Origin: DATFVA01 sp963832715
Lineage (GTDB): Bacteria; Bacteroidota; Ignavibacteria; Ignavibacteriales; Ignavibacteriaceae
DNA: 64,000 bases
Direction: 5' to 3'
Assembly (NCBI GenBank): GCA_963832715.1
Contig: CAWHVB010000002.1
Coordinates: 186,001 to 250,000, forward strand
In this document: positions 9,904 to 19,433 of the stretch, piece after piece
Numbering within the stretch: the first letter of the stretch is position 1
Layout: every line of letters begins with the position of its first letter
The notes under the pieces: model-generated
What the model saw: only the letters and a program-made list of their open reading frames with translations
What the model was told of the DNA's origin: nothing
Databases searched by the model: none
Position numbers and translations under genes: made by a program

Positions 9904-11162
9904 TATTTCTTCACTATTTTGGCTAATGTATCCGTTTCTGTGAGCTTGATTATCTGCTGTTCGCCGGTACTCATATTCTTAAGATTTGCCTGGCCGTTTG
10001 TATATTCTTCTCCGCCCACAAACAGCACATACCTTGCATTCAGTTTATTTGCTTCTCTCATCTGGGCTTTTACACTTCTGTCTAAATAATCAAAATCAAC
10101 TGATAGATTTGCTCTGCGGGAACTTACCCCTATTTCAAAAACTTCGGAAGTCAATTCCTTATCTATCCTCACAATATAGAGATCAAGCTTATCTTCCGGC
10201 ATTTTTAGAGTACTTTCATTCTCACAGGCCAGCAGTATTCTTTCCATCCCAGCAGCAAATCCCACTCCCGGGGTGGGTGTTCCCCCAAGTTGTTCGATTA
10301 GCAGATCATACCTGCCTCCGCCGCAAAGAGCAGTTTGTGAACCCACGTTTCCGCTGTCAATTTCAAATGTCGTCCTGGTGTAATAATCAAGTCCTCTGAC
10401 AAGCTTAGGGTCTACTTCAAAAGGGATTTCTGCTTTGCGGAGCAGGTCTTTTACCACTTCAAAATCCTGTATGCTCTCCCTGTCAAGATTTTCAATCAGC
10501 AGAGGCGCACCCTCCAGTATTTTCTGGTCAGAATCAACCTTGCTGTCGAAGATTCTGAGTAAATTTCTGTCGAACCTTTTCCTGCTGTCTTCGGAAAGTT
10601 TATCCTTTTTGTCCATCAGATAATCACGAAGTTTTTGTTTGTAAATTTCTCGTGATTCGGGTACACCAAGGGAATTAATTTTTACAGTCAGGTCTGAGAG
10701 TCCCAGGGATTTGAGAATATCATAAACCATTTGTATCATCTCAACGTCAAGCATGGGAGAAACGCTTCCGATGGCTTCTGCACCGAACTGGTGGAATTGT
10801 CTCAGTCTCCCTGCCTGGGGTCTTTCCTGCCTGAACATCGGAGAGATATAAAAAAGCTTCGATAACGGCTGCTGCTTGCCGAGTGAATGTTCAATGAAGG
10901 CTCGTACTACTGCAGCTGTCATTTCCGGTTTAAGGGTAACGCTGGTATCGCCCCTGTCGGTAAAAGTGTACATTTCTTTCCCTACGATATCCGTTTCTTC
11001 GCCGATACCTCTCGCAAATAATGCTGTCTCCTCGAAAACAGGGGTTCTGATTTCTTTGTAATTAAAATTTCCGAAGATCCTTGCGGCGGTTTCTTCGAGA
11101 TATTTCCATTTCAGGGTTTCAGGGTATAGTAAGTCTTTTGTGCCGGTGATTGCTTTTATCAT
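9903..11162 (-). CDS. hisS: Histidyl-tRNA synthetase, 419 aa
   Basis: It charges tRNA-His with histidine in the cytoplasm. All class II landmarks are present. Motif 2 is FRQERPQAGRLRQFHQFGAE (residues 110-129). The histidine-specific LVRGLDYYTRTTFEI is at 254-268. The ALCGGGRYD loop and motif 3 (GVGFAAGMERILL) follow, and the C-terminal about 95 residues form the anticodon-binding domain. The length is normal. It heads a tightly packed run (hisS, unknown gene, lgt, rlmB) with one-base overlaps and lies 41 bp downstream of the PtsN-like gene. Confidence 0.96.
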   Translation of the reverse strand: MIKAITGTKDLLYPETLKWKYLEETAARIFGNFNYKEIRTPVFEETALFARGIGEETDIVGKEMYTFTDRGDTSVTLKPEMTAAVVRAFIEHSLGKQQPLSKLFYISPMFRQERPQAGRLRQFHQFGAEAIGSVSPMLDVEMIQMVYDILKSLGLSDLTVKINSLGVPESREIYKQKLRDYLMDKKDKLSEDSRKRFDRNLLRIFDSKVDSDQKILEGAPLLIENLDRESIQDFEVVKDLLRKAEIPFEVDPKLVRGLDYYTRTTFEIDSGNVGSQTALCGGGRYDLLIEQLGGTPTPGVGFAAGMERILLACENESTLKMPEDKLDLYIVRIDKELTSEVFEIGVSSRRANLSVDFDYLDRSVKAQMREANKLNARYVLFVGGEEYTNGQANLKNMSTGEQQIIKLTETDTLAKIVKK

Positions 11163-11203
11163 ATAAAAAGAAATGATCCTTTCGGAAATGATTTAAGGGA
11201 GTA

Positions 11204-11674
11204 CTAAACTTCGAAATAACTTTCTTCTTCCTTGTTAAAGATGTCAAGGATTTCTTCAGCCGAACCTGCTTCAAGCAGCCTCTTGCGGAAATCATCTTTA
11301 TTCATCATCCTTGATATTCTGCTCAGCAGCTTTATATGCTTGCTTACAAGATTATCTTTCCCGACCAGCAAAAAAACAAGGTGAACCGGCTGGCTGTCAA
11401 GCGCATCATAATCAACCGGATTTTTTGTCTTTCCGAATGCAGCTATTATGTCAGTAATTGAATTTGTCTTTCCATGGGGTATCGCAAATCCTTTTCCTAC
11501 CCCGGTAGACATAATTTTTTCCCTGTCAAGAACAGCCGATCTGACTTTTTCAACATCCTGTACACGACTGTCCCCCTTAAATAAATCGATTAATTCATTT
11601 ATGACTTCTTCTTTTTTAGTTCCTTTGAGATCAGCTATGATCACACCCGGATTCAGTAGTTCAGAAACTTTCAT
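11204..11674 (-). CDS. PTS EIIA (PtsN/fructose-type) domain protein, 156 aa
   Basis: A single EIIA domain of the fructose/nitrogen-PTS family. The phosphorylatable histidine is in GKGFAIPHGKTNSI (His 67 of the start chosen here). No EIIB, EIIC, HPr or EI gene is nearby, so a regulatory PtsN-like role is more likely than sugar transport. That is inference from context. I chose the ATG at 11674, which has AAGG about six bases upstream. A TTG nine codons earlier is the longer alternative. The gene is followed after 41 bp by hisS. Confidence 0.82.
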   Translation of the reverse strand: MKVSELLNPGVIIADLKGTKKEEVINELIDLFKGDSRVQDVEKVRSAVLDREKIMSTGVGKGFAIPHGKTNSITDIIAAFGKTKNPVDYDALDSQPVHLVFLLVGKDNLVSKHIKLLSRISRMMNKDDFRKRLLEAGSAEEILDIFNKEEESYFEV

Positions 11675-11923
11675 TATCCGCCTTAATTCTTTCTGTTGCA
11701 ATTGATTACAAAATGAATATGAAATTTAACATTCCAGATATAGTTAATCAATTTAATCAGCATTAAATTATCCGAATGAACCCGCCTTTATGATAGGCAT
11801 TACACCTGATTGAAGCAGTTTAGTCCTTCTTCCTTCAAATTAAATCATAAATAAATTGCCTCACACTGCACTTTAGCTTAATTTTGGATTGACTTATTTA
11901 TTCAATTTTACGGGGATTTTATA

Positions 11924-13624
11924 ATGGAGATACAGAATAAAACCATACTTGTTTTAGGCGGATGGGGACTTGTAGGCAGTGCTTTAATTCGAAAATTAGT
12001 CGGCGAAAATCCAGGGAAAATAATAATATCTTCTTTAAGGTTATCTGAAGCACAGGAAGCAGTTGAGAAACACTTAAAAGAATTTCCTGATAAGGGAAAG
12101 GATTACTTTGTTCCATGGGGCGGAGATATTTTTGTACGGAATGAATTTAAAGAACTGAGCCGTCAGGAAATCCTTGATGATCCTGCTAAAAGACGGGTAT
12201 TGATGACTGATATAATGGAGGAATTAAATGAGGAAATACTTCATCACTCTTCCGTGTATCATTTGTTAACTGAACATAAACCCGATATTGTGATTGACGC
12301 AATAAATACCGCTACGGCAATCGCCTACCAGGATGTTTATACTACCTACCGCACTATTAAAAAGGCTATCAATTCTAAAGCTGATTACAATAGGATTGTA
12401 GAAGAAACAGAAAAACTTCTTTGCACTGAGTATATCCCTCAGCTTATCCGGCACGTTCAGCTCTTATATAGCTCGATGAGCGAGATCGGCACAAATGTAT
12501 ATTTGAAGATAGGTACAAGCGGAACAGGCGGTATGGGACTCAATATTCCGTACACGCACAGCGAAGAAAAACCTTCACGCGTTCTTCTTAGTAAATCATC
12601 AATTGCAGGTGCTCATACCCTTCTGCTCTTCCTGATGGGAAGAACACCCGAGGGGCCTATTACGAAAGAAATAAAACCAACTGCAGCTATCGCCTGGAAA
12701 CGTATCGAGTACGGTGAGATCAAAAGAAGAGGTAAACCGATAGAACTTGCTGATATTCCGGTTACACAGGCAGTTCCGTTGAACGATAAATTCCAGATTT
12801 GCTCGGAACTTAATTATCCATTGACCGGAGAAACACTAAAATCCGTCTTCATTGATACGGGCGAGAACGGCATTTTCTCCCGCGGGGAATTTGAAACTAT
12901 TACGGCTCAGAAACAAATGGAGTTTGTTACTCCGGAAGAAATAGCTGATGTGGTCATCTTTGAAATAAAGGGAGGTAATACCGGACATGATATCGTTAGT
13001 TCTCTCGATCATGCTACACTTGAACCTACATACCGTGCCGGATATATGCAGCACATGGCTGTCAAGAAACTTGCTGAACTCGAGAAAAAACATAATAATT
13101 TCAGTATAGCCTTTGAGCTTCTTGGACCTCCAAGACTCTCGAAACTTCTGTATGAGATCCATTTGATGCGCTTGTTTAACAAGACCATGCAGGATATTAT
13201 AAATGAATCGCCCGATGAACTCTCCAGGAAATGCTTTGAAATTATCGTTAGTGATGATAAGCTGCGCAGCGAAATGCTTGCAGTGGGAATTCCTATCCTC
13301 CTGCCTGACGGTAAATCTCTCCTTCGCGGAAGTATAATTAAGATCCCTGCTTTCAGGGGCGAGAATGTTTTAGATGTGAATGAGAAGAATATAAATACCT
13401 GGGCAAGCGAAGGCTGGGTTGATCTCCGTGTCGGCAATATGGCAAAATGGCAGGAAAGATTGAAGGACATTATTGTTGAAGCTGAAAGTATTTCCGATGA
13501 TGATACAAGTTCACAGCACGTCCGTACAAAAGAATACTGGAATTACTTTGAAGAGATCAATATTGGTAAAATATGCAGCTGGATCTTCATACACGAAGAG
13601 CATGGAAATAGAATGAAATCCTGA
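11924..13624 (+). CDS. NAD(P)-binding Rossmann-fold (SDR-like) enzyme, 566 aa
   Basis: The N-terminus has a dinucleotide-binding loop, GGWGLVG at residues 12-18, within ILVLGGWGLVGSALIRKL. This is typical of extended SDR/epimerase-type proteins. A DIVIDAINTAT segment and a YSSMSEIG segment could correspond to later parts of the SDR fold, but the exact Tyr-x-x-x-Lys pair cannot be assigned with confidence. At 566 aa it is much longer than usual SDRs, and the C-terminal half is unlike any family I know. Substrate and pathway are unknown. The gene stands alone between oppositely transcribed hisS-region genes and the amidase, and is followed by a strong hairpin. Confidence 0.75.
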   Translation: MEIQNKTILVLGGWGLVGSALIRKLVGENPGKIIISSLRLSEAQEAVEKHLKEFPDKGKDYFVPWGGDIFVRNEFKELSRQEILDDPAKRRVLMTDIMEELNEEILHHSSVYHLLTEHKPDIVIDAINTATAIAYQDVYTTYRTIKKAINSKADYNRIVEETEKLLCTEYIPQLIRHVQLLYSSMSEIGTNVYLKIGTSGTGGMGLNIPYTHSEEKPSRVLLSKSSIAGAHTLLLFLMGRTPEGPITKEIKPTAAIAWKRIEYGEIKRRGKPIELADIPVTQAVPLNDKFQICSELNYPLTGETLKSVFIDTGENGIFSRGEFETITAQKQMEFVTPEEIADVVIFEIKGGNTGHDIVSSLDHATLEPTYRAGYMQHMAVKKLAELEKKHNNFSIAFELLGPPRLSKLLYEIHLMRLFNKTMQDIINESPDELSRKCFEIIVSDDKLRSEMLAVGIPILLPDGKSLLRGSIIKIPAFRGENVLDVNEKNINTWASEGWVDLRVGNMAKWQERLKDIIVEAESISDDDTSSQHVRTKEYWNYFEEINIGKICSWIFIHEEHGNRMKS

Positions 13625-13634
13625 TCGTTTTTTA

Positions 13635-13660
13635 CGGAACCTGCTTCCCGGCAGGTTCCG
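13635..13660 (+). terminator. Intrinsic-type hairpin after the Rossmann-fold gene
   Basis: A perfect 10-bp stem (CGGAACCTGC / GCAGGTTCCG) with a 6-base loop begins 10 bp after the stop at 13624. The downstream tract TCTCTATTAT is only moderately T-rich. A T6 run precedes the stem. The position and the GC-rich stem support termination. Confidence 0.65.
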
Positions 13661-13738
13661 TCTCTATTATCACCCTTTCCCGCTTTGCCATTTATCCCGC
13701 AAAAAAATATTTTAAGGACACCAATTACCGGAGTTATA

Positions 13739-15403
13739 ATGAGAAAAAGAAAACCTTTCATATATTTTGTATTAGTTGCAGCATCATCATTCCTGCTTGG
13801 GGCAGTTTTATTCTCAGATAATCCTGTAACACGGGAGGTCGTACAGCAGGGAGAAAAGCTTATAGGTATAGATTTTACTAATTCAGAAATTGATTCGATG
13901 CTGGATGTGTTGAATGAGCAGCTTGTGAATTATAAAAATATCAGAAGTGTCAGCCTTCCCAATGATGTTCCTCCTGCTGTGCAGTTTAATCCCATACCAA
14001 ATGATTTTAAGGTGGCGCAGGGACAAAAACCTTTGCGGTTTGATAATTATATGTCAACCAGGATGCCTTCGGATAAAAACGAACTTGCGTATTATTCGAT
14101 AGGTCAGCTCGCCGCTCTCATCAGAACAAAGCAGATCAGCTCTGTTAACCTGACTCAATTCTTCCTTGCAAGGTTAAAAAAATATGGTCCTGAACTTGAA
14201 TGTACTATTACTCTCACTGAAGACAGTGCGCTGGCAAGGGCTAAGAAGGCTGATGAGGAAATTGCTGCCGGCAAATATAAAGGTTTGATGCACGGAATTC
14301 CTTTTGGGGTAAAGGATCTTCTGGCTGCGAAAGGATACAAAACTACCTGGGGTGCTGCGCCTTTTAAGGATCAGATAATTAATGAGGATGCCTCGGTTAT
14401 TAAAAAACTTGAGGATGCGGGAGGAATACTTATTGCAAAACTTTCCATGGGCGCTCTTGCAATGGGAGATGTGTGGTACGGCGGAGAAACAAAAAACCCC
14501 TGGAAAACTAAAGAGGGCTCAAGCGGTTCTTCGGCTGGTCCCGCTTCAGCTGTATCTGCCGGGCTTGTACCTTTTGCACTCGGCACTGAAACATGGGGAT
14601 CAATAGTCTCCCCTTCTACTGTATGCGGCGTAACGGGTTTGCGGCCTACTTATGGACGGGTGAGCAGAGCAGGCGCTATGTCTTTAAGCTGGACAATGGA
14701 TAAGATAGGCCCGATCTGCAGAAACGCAGAGGACTGTGCAATAGTATTCAGCTTCATTTACGGACCCGATGATATCGATAAAACACTCTATAATTTTCCT
14801 TTCAATTACACAAATAAAGTTGATCTTAAAAAACTCAGAATCGGTTACCTGAAAGATGATTTTGCCAGGGATTCTCTTTTTCACGAGCAGGATTCACTTA
14901 ATCTTTTAACCCTGAAACAGCTTGGAGCGGATTTAATTCCTATTTCGCTGCCGAAGGATATTCCGGTTAATGATCTGGCGATAATACTGACCTCGGAAGC
15001 AGCTGCTGCTTTTGATAATCTGACGCTGAGCAATAAGGATGATCAGATGGTCGCCCAGGACAAATATGCCTGGCCGAATACTTTCAGAGCCGCCCGTTTC
15101 ATTCCTGCTGTCGAATATATAAATGCAAACAGGATCAGGTATAAATTAATTCAGGAAATGGCAGCCAAATTTGATTATGTTGATCTCTACGTCTCCCCCA
15201 GCTGGGAGGGAGATAATCTCCTGGTGACTAACCTGACAGGTCATCCTTGTGTGGTTCTGCCTGATGGTTTCAGTTCGGATGGAACACCCACGAGCATTAC
15301 TTTAATTGGAAATCTTTTTGATGAAGGAACAATACTGGAAGTTGCAAAGGCTTTCCAGGATGTTACCGGGTATCACCTGGAACATCCTGACAAATTCAAA
15401 TGA
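13739..15403 (+). CDS. Membrane-anchored amidase-signature enzyme, 554 aa
   Basis: It belongs to the amidase signature family (Ser-cisSer-Lys amide hydrolases). The parts visible are GIPFGVKDLL with the catalytic lysine (about residue 192), the glycine/serine loop EGSSGSSAGPASA with the cis-serine, and LGTETWGSIVSPS with the nucleophile serine (about 289). The start RKRKPFIYFVLVAASSFLLGAVLF is an uncleaved anchor or signal, so the enzyme probably acts outside the cytoplasm. That argues against a GatA role in tRNA-Gln formation, and no gatB or gatC is adjacent. The substrate is unknown. I chose the ATG at 13739; an in-frame start 18 codons earlier is less likely because it would add a non-signal leader. 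Confidence 0.85.
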   Translation: MRKRKPFIYFVLVAASSFLLGAVLFSDNPVTREVVQQGEKLIGIDFTNSEIDSMLDVLNEQLVNYKNIRSVSLPNDVPPAVQFNPIPNDFKVAQGQKPLRFDNYMSTRMPSDKNELAYYSIGQLAALIRTKQISSVNLTQFFLARLKKYGPELECTITLTEDSALARAKKADEEIAAGKYKGLMHGIPFGVKDLLAAKGYKTTWGAAPFKDQIINEDASVIKKLEDAGGILIAKLSMGALAMGDVWYGGETKNPWKTKEGSSGSSAGPASAVSAGLVPFALGTETWGSIVSPSTVCGVTGLRPTYGRVSRAGAMSLSWTMDKIGPICRNAEDCAIVFSFIYGPDDIDKTLYNFPFNYTNKVDLKKLRIGYLKDDFARDSLFHEQDSLNLLTLKQLGADLIPISLPKDIPVNDLAIILTSEAAAAFDNLTLSNKDDQMVAQDKYAWPNTFRAARFIPAVEYINANRIRYKLIQEMAAKFDYVDLYVSPSWEGDNLLVTNLTGHPCVVLPDGFSSDGTPTSITLIGNLFDEGTILEVAKAFQDVTGYHLEHPDKFK

Positions 15404-15490
15404 TTAGTTGATGAAATTTAGGGCAGGGATGGTATCCTCAGCATTGCATGGCGGCACGGGAACCTCCCCGCTGATCATTAGTTTAATAAC

Positions 15491-15595
15491 ATGATGAAAA
15501 AGAAAATTTCAATAATTATTAAAACCCTTGTTATTGTTGCTGTGATCTGGGCTTTTGTCTGGCAGATGAGTCATGGTATTTGCCCTGTACCTTAG
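15491..15595 (+). CDS. Possible 34-aa single-span membrane miniprotein
   Basis: A short frame starts MMKKKISIII and continues as one hydrophobic helix (TLVIVAVIWAFVW) before a short tail QMSHGICPVP. The lysine-rich start plus one helix is the layout of real small membrane proteins, and the frame uses unbroken ordinary codons. It has no clear Shine-Dalgarno site, and its last codons form the left arm of the hairpin at 15579-15607. It lies between two convergent genes. Confidence 0.35.
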   Translation: MMKKKISIIIKTLVIVAVIWAFVWQMSHGICPVP

Positions 15596-15607
15596 ATACA
15601 GGGCAAA
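15579..15607. terminator. Hairpin between convergent genes
   Basis: A perfect 11-bp stem (TTTGCCCTGTA / TACAGGGCAAA) with a 7-base loop lies between the amidase gene (plus) and the TlpA-like gene (minus). It could act in both directions because A/T pairs end both arms. There is no long T run, so efficiency is uncertain. It overlaps the end of the 34-codon frame. Confidence 0.55.
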
Positions 15608-15657
15608 GGCTGATAAATCTAATACTTAAGATATAGCCGATTAGATCGCAAGAACTT

Positions 15658-17556
15658 CTAATTCACCATTGAGATCATAGTAGAAATCTCATCTACCAGT
15701 TCATCGGTGTTGCCTGAAAATCCAACGTTCTTAAAACGTATATTGCTGTTTTTATCAATGACAAACTTTGTAGGTATCCCGCTGACACGGTAATCCTCAA
15801 TTACCTTATCGTCCTGATCAAGCAGAACATGGAAAGGATAATTGTTGTTTGTAATAAAATCCTGTGCGTTTGCTTCTTTGTCTTCCGAATTTTCCCAGGA
15901 GTTTACAAATAAAAACTGAACATTATTGTTATCTTTATAAAGCTCAACAGCTTTCTGCATCCCCGGGAATGAAGCCTTACAGGGTCCGCACCATGTTGCC
16001 CAGAAATCAATGATTACAGTCTTCCCCTTTAATGATTTCAGCGATACTTTTCTGCCGTCAAGATCTCTTAAGGTAAAATCAGGAGCAGGCTGCGTCATTA
16101 TCTGCTTTTCGAGTTTTGCAACAAGCAGCTGTTTGGCTACCGACTCAAACTGTGCAATATAAGAGTCAAAACCCGCCGTCGAACCATTCTTTTTGGCATA
16201 AATTTCTTTAAGCATGTCTTTCATTTCAGGAGTTGCTTTTCCTTGTTTTATATAACCTTCTAGCTCGTTCATCGCATCTTCAGTCTGCCCATTGGCTATC
16301 AATACTTTGGTATACAACTGGTTTGTATCTTCATCTTTTCCCCGGGTTAATTCTTTTGCTTCTTTCAAAGGAGCTTCAGCTTCTTTTATTTTTCCAAGCT
16401 TGAATAAAGCATCTGCATAGGCGTAAAGGTTCATACCAAGCATACTCTCCCGGTCTTCCTTCCACTCCTGTCCGCTCTGGTATTCGGGCTTCTCATCCGT
16501 AGGATTATCTACTTCTTTCCTTGCCCTGTCTACACCGAGACCTGCAATCTCCAGTGCAATCTGCGGATATTTGTTATTTTCAATCATCTTTGTTGAGATT
16601 GAGTAAAACCTGTATGTAGATAACTTATCTTTATTATCTTCAAAATATGCTCTAAGGTCATTGAACTTATTGTTCTGGAAATAACTGATCGCCATTACAT
16701 CGTAAAAATTGGTGAGATATTTGCTCTTAGGATATGCAGTTTCGAATTCCTCCAGAAGCTGACTTTTCTTTTTCAGGTTAGGTTCGTTGTAATATGCTTC
16801 ATATTTTTCTTTTTGTACATAATCACTGTAAGGATATTTCTCCTCAAGAATTTTCTTGTATGTATCGGCTCTGTTCGGCATTTCGGCTTTGTCATACCAA
16901 TTGGCAAGTACTGAATACTCCCTTTCATTATCTGCTTTGGAATATAAACCCGCCAGTTCTCTGATTATAATTGAAGTTGCATTATCCTTATTGAGCTTTG
17001 TTTCTACCCCCAGGTACGGGTCCATGTAATCATTTTTTAGTTCGGGATTTTTATCAAAATCTTTTTTGAAATAGTACAGCGACGAGTCGAAGTTCCTGTC
17101 CATATCCAGGTAATAACTGCCCCAGGTATAAATTGATGATGCATAACCTGCATAACTTCCTGGAAGTACCTCACCATTTGCATCATATAAATTTATCAGG
17201 TATCCCTGCTTCAAATTATTGTCAATATCGTCTTCGTCTTTAAATTTAATGAGCACCCCTTTTGTTGAATCTGCAGTAGAGAATTTGCCTGTCCAACCTT
17301 CATTTGTCTTCTGCATTTCAACCTGTTTGGTTTCATCCAGGTCCCTGCTGTATAGGTATGCCATCATGCTGATGTGAGAAGAACTCTTAAGTCCGGTACT
17401 GTCGGGGTTGTAAGTTACAGTTATCTCTTCACCGGGTTTCGGCTTCTGAGGTTCGGCTGAAAACTTTTCCCTGATCTTAACCTCTTTTGAACAGGAAGAG
17501 AGCAGCAAGAGGGATGAGATAACAGCAGCTGTTAATATGTAGTTACGAATCTTCAT
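15658..17556 (-). CDS. TlpA-like thioredoxin-domain lipoprotein, 632 aa
   Basis: The signal ends in a lipobox (LLLLSSC, Cys 22), so the protein is expected to be a lipoprotein in the periplasm or envelope. Residues about 30-110 look like a beta-rich domain. About 120-450 are helical and TPR-like. About residues 490-632 are a TlpA/AhpC-TSA thioredoxin domain with WATWCGPC (Cys 523 and 526) and the cis-proline segment SGIPTKFVI. The role is probably thiol-disulfide exchange; the partner is unknown. I chose the ATG at 17556 with GGAG six bases upstream. A TTG six codons earlier would also be open. The neighbouring gene upstream is AMP nucleosidase, 48 bp away. Confidence 0.85.
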   Translation of the reverse strand: MKIRNYILTAAVISSLLLLSSCSKEVKIREKFSAEPQKPKPGEEITVTYNPDSTGLKSSSHISMMAYLYSRDLDETKQVEMQKTNEGWTGKFSTADSTKGVLIKFKDEDDIDNNLKQGYLINLYDANGEVLPGSYAGYASSIYTWGSYYLDMDRNFDSSLYYFKKDFDKNPELKNDYMDPYLGVETKLNKDNATSIIIRELAGLYSKADNEREYSVLANWYDKAEMPNRADTYKKILEEKYPYSDYVQKEKYEAYYNEPNLKKKSQLLEEFETAYPKSKYLTNFYDVMAISYFQNNKFNDLRAYFEDNKDKLSTYRFYSISTKMIENNKYPQIALEIAGLGVDRARKEVDNPTDEKPEYQSGQEWKEDRESMLGMNLYAYADALFKLGKIKEAEAPLKEAKELTRGKDEDTNQLYTKVLIANGQTEDAMNELEGYIKQGKATPEMKDMLKEIYAKKNGSTAGFDSYIAQFESVAKQLLVAKLEKQIMTQPAPDFTLRDLDGRKVSLKSLKGKTVIIDFWATWCGPCKASFPGMQKAVELYKDNNNVQFLFVNSWENSEDKEANAQDFITNNNYPFHVLLDQDDKVIEDYRVSGIPTKFVIDKNSNIRFKNVGFSGNTDELVDEISTMISMVN

Positions 17557-17604
17557 TATCGCTCCGTTTTTCAAAAATCATCTATGATAAATAACAAACT
17601 TAAT

Positions 17605-18444
17605 TTAATATTTAAAATGCTTAATTTGTTCACCTTTCTCGCCTATCTCGGTCATGGCTTCAATTCCGAGCTGAAGATGAAGACCGGAATAGTTCTCAGT
17701 AACCATCCTGTCAGACTCCATAGTCTTAATTCCTTCGGGCACCATAGGCATATCCGATACCAGGAGCAGTGCCCCGTGCGGGATCTGGTTAACGAGGCCT
17801 ACGATAAAAAGCGTTGCCGTTTCCATATCAATTCCAATGGTAGAAAGCTTTTTAAGGTAACTCTTAAAGGAAGTATCCCACTCCCAAACCCTCCTGTTTG
17901 TTGTGTAAATGACACCCGTCCTGTACTCAAGTTTTCTTTCTATTAGCTTCTCAGAAACAAATTTATGCAATTTAAATGACGGGAGAGCAGGTACTTCTTT
18001 AGGCATATAATCATCACTGGTTCCCTCCCCTCTTATGGCTGCAATAGGAAGAATAAAATGACCTATTTCTGTAGAACGTTTTAGTCCGCCGCACTTGCCG
18101 AGAAATAATACTCCTTTCGGATCTCTTGCTACAAGCAGGTCCATTATCGTAGCCGCATTTGCTGAACCCATTCCGAAATTTATAATTGAAAGACCGTTTG
18201 AATTTGTGGCCGTCTGCATAGGCATTCCTATTCCTCTCACATCACACCCGAACTGCTCCGCAAAAGAGCTGACATAGTGATGAAAATTCGTCAGAAGCAT
18301 GTAGTCGCCGAACTGGTCTATCTTTGTTCCGGTATATCTTGGCAGCCAATCTTTAGCTATATCAAGTTTAGTTTTGAAGGTGGTATTTTTATGTGATATG
18401 CTGCTTACAGGGGCTTGGTCGTTTGAGGATTGTGTTCGTTTCAT
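17605..18444 (-). CDS. amn: AMP nucleosidase / nucleoside phosphorylase-family protein, 279 aa
   Basis: The fold is of the nucleoside phosphorylase superfamily. Visible parts are the glycine-rich SIINFGMGSANAAT, the FLGKCGGLK segment, and the late active-site regions GIDMETATLF and LLLVSDMPM. These match the short AMP nucleosidases of Bacteroidota-type genomes, which cleave AMP to adenine and ribose-5-phosphate. Substrate choice (AMP versus a nucleoside) is inferred from overall similarity. The ATG at 18444 is preferred over a TTG nine codons earlier; neither has a clear Shine-Dalgarno site. It is divergent from the PAP2 gene, sharing a 57-bp promoter region. Confidence 0.8.
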   Translation of the reverse strand: MKRTQSSNDQAPVSSISHKNTTFKTKLDIAKDWLPRYTGTKIDQFGDYMLLTNFHHYVSSFAEQFGCDVRGIGMPMQTATNSNGLSIINFGMGSANAATIMDLLVARDPKGVLFLGKCGGLKRSTEIGHFILPIAAIRGEGTSDDYMPKEVPALPSFKLHKFVSEKLIERKLEYRTGVIYTTNRRVWEWDTSFKSYLKKLSTIGIDMETATLFIVGLVNQIPHGALLLVSDMPMVPEGIKTMESDRMVTENYSGLHLQLGIEAMTEIGEKGEQIKHFKY

Positions 18445-18501
18445 ATATTTTATAGTTATTGATCTTTGCAAATTAAAGTTAGGAAAAAATCGGGATAAAT
18501 T

Positions 18502-19200
18502 ATGCAGAAGGGATTCAATAATTTCTTAGAAAAATCAGGTTTGAATGAGATTAAGCTTCTGCTCATTGTTCTCGCCGTGCTTGCGGGTATACTTATATTC
18601 ATAAGCATTGCTGATGAAGTGGTTGAAGGGGAAACTCAGCATTTTGATAACTATATCCTGAAATCCTTACGGGTACCCGGGGATGTTTCACAGCCCGCTT
18701 TCCCTGACTGGGTAACGTCTGCGATGGAGGATATTACCTCGCTCGGAAGCGGTACTGTAATAGTCTTATTTACTCTGTTTGTAACGGGCTACCTTCTGCT
18801 GCAGAAAAAATATTACTGGCTCGGACTTGTAATAATTGCCACTATTGGGGGAGCACTGCTTGTGTTGGGACTAAAAGAGCTAATCGGCAGAACCAGGCCC
18901 ACTGTAGTAACCCATCTATTAGAAGAAAAATCTTTAAGCTTTCCAAGCGGACATTCAATGATGTCTGCAATCGTTTACCTTACCCAGGCAACTCTGCTCT
19001 CAAAAATTGAAAAAAGCCGTCGGGCTAAAATTTATGTAATTTCTGTCGCGCTGCTCTTAACTTTGTTGATCGGGATCAGCAGGGTTTATATCGGGGTTCA
19101 TTATCCTACAGACGTACTTGCAGGCTGGGTTGCAGGCATAAGCTGGGCTCTCCTTTGCTGGTATGCCGCTTCTGTCCTCGAAAGAAAAAGAAACGTTTAG
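18502..19200 (+). CDS. PAP2-family membrane phosphatase, 232 aa
   Basis: It has five to six hydrophobic helices and the three PAP2 phosphatase motifs in order: KELIGRTRP, PSGHSMMSA and SRVYIGVHYPTDVLAGW. The histidines and arginines of these motifs form the phospho-histidine active site. Members dephosphorylate lipid phosphates such as undecaprenyl pyrophosphate, phosphatidic acid or phosphatidylglycerophosphate on the outer face of the inner membrane. The particular substrate cannot be told here. The length is usual. It is transcribed away from AMP nucleosidase. Confidence 0.9.
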   Translation: MQKGFNNFLEKSGLNEIKLLLIVLAVLAGILIFISIADEVVEGETQHFDNYILKSLRVPGDVSQPAFPDWVTSAMEDITSLGSGTVIVLFTLFVTGYLLLQKKYYWLGLVIIATIGGALLVLGLKELIGRTRPTVVTHLLEEKSLSFPSGHSMMSAIVYLTQATLLSKIEKSRRAKIYVISVALLLTLLIGISRVYIGVHYPTDVLAGWVAGISWALLCWYAASVLERKRNV

Positions 19201-19338
19201 TTCGCTCACAAAATTACTATAGAAGGTTCGTCTTTTAAGAGGCCGCCTCCTTTTATCCCTTAGTTCCCCATTTCCAGCTCAAACACCAATACAACCATTT
19301 ACTTACAAGGACAGTCCAAAATCCATTATAACTTCGGC

Positions 19339-19404
19339 TCACATACGTCCCACATACGTCTCAGATACGTTTCACATACGTCTCATATACGTTCCACATC
19401 CGCT
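19339..19404. repeat. 11-bp minisatellite, about six units
   Basis: Six consecutive 11-bp units of the form TCACATACGTC vary at a few positions. On the minus strand they read ACGTATRTGAG. The same repeat, in the opposite orientation, is at 46791-46845. It lies in the 325-bp spacer between the PAP2 gene and the next minus-strand gene. The rest of this spacer (19201-19338) shows no gene or motif I can support. Confidence 0.9.
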
Positions 19405-19433
19405 CCAATCTCAATCATTCTCCTATTAAAGAT

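Noticed and set aside
13739..15403. GatA subunit of the tRNA amidotransferase
   Set aside because: It has a membrane anchor or signal, and no gatB or gatC is next to it.
19339..19404. Short tandem array taken as a CRISPR
   Set aside because: The unit is 11 bp with no spacers and no cas genes nearby.
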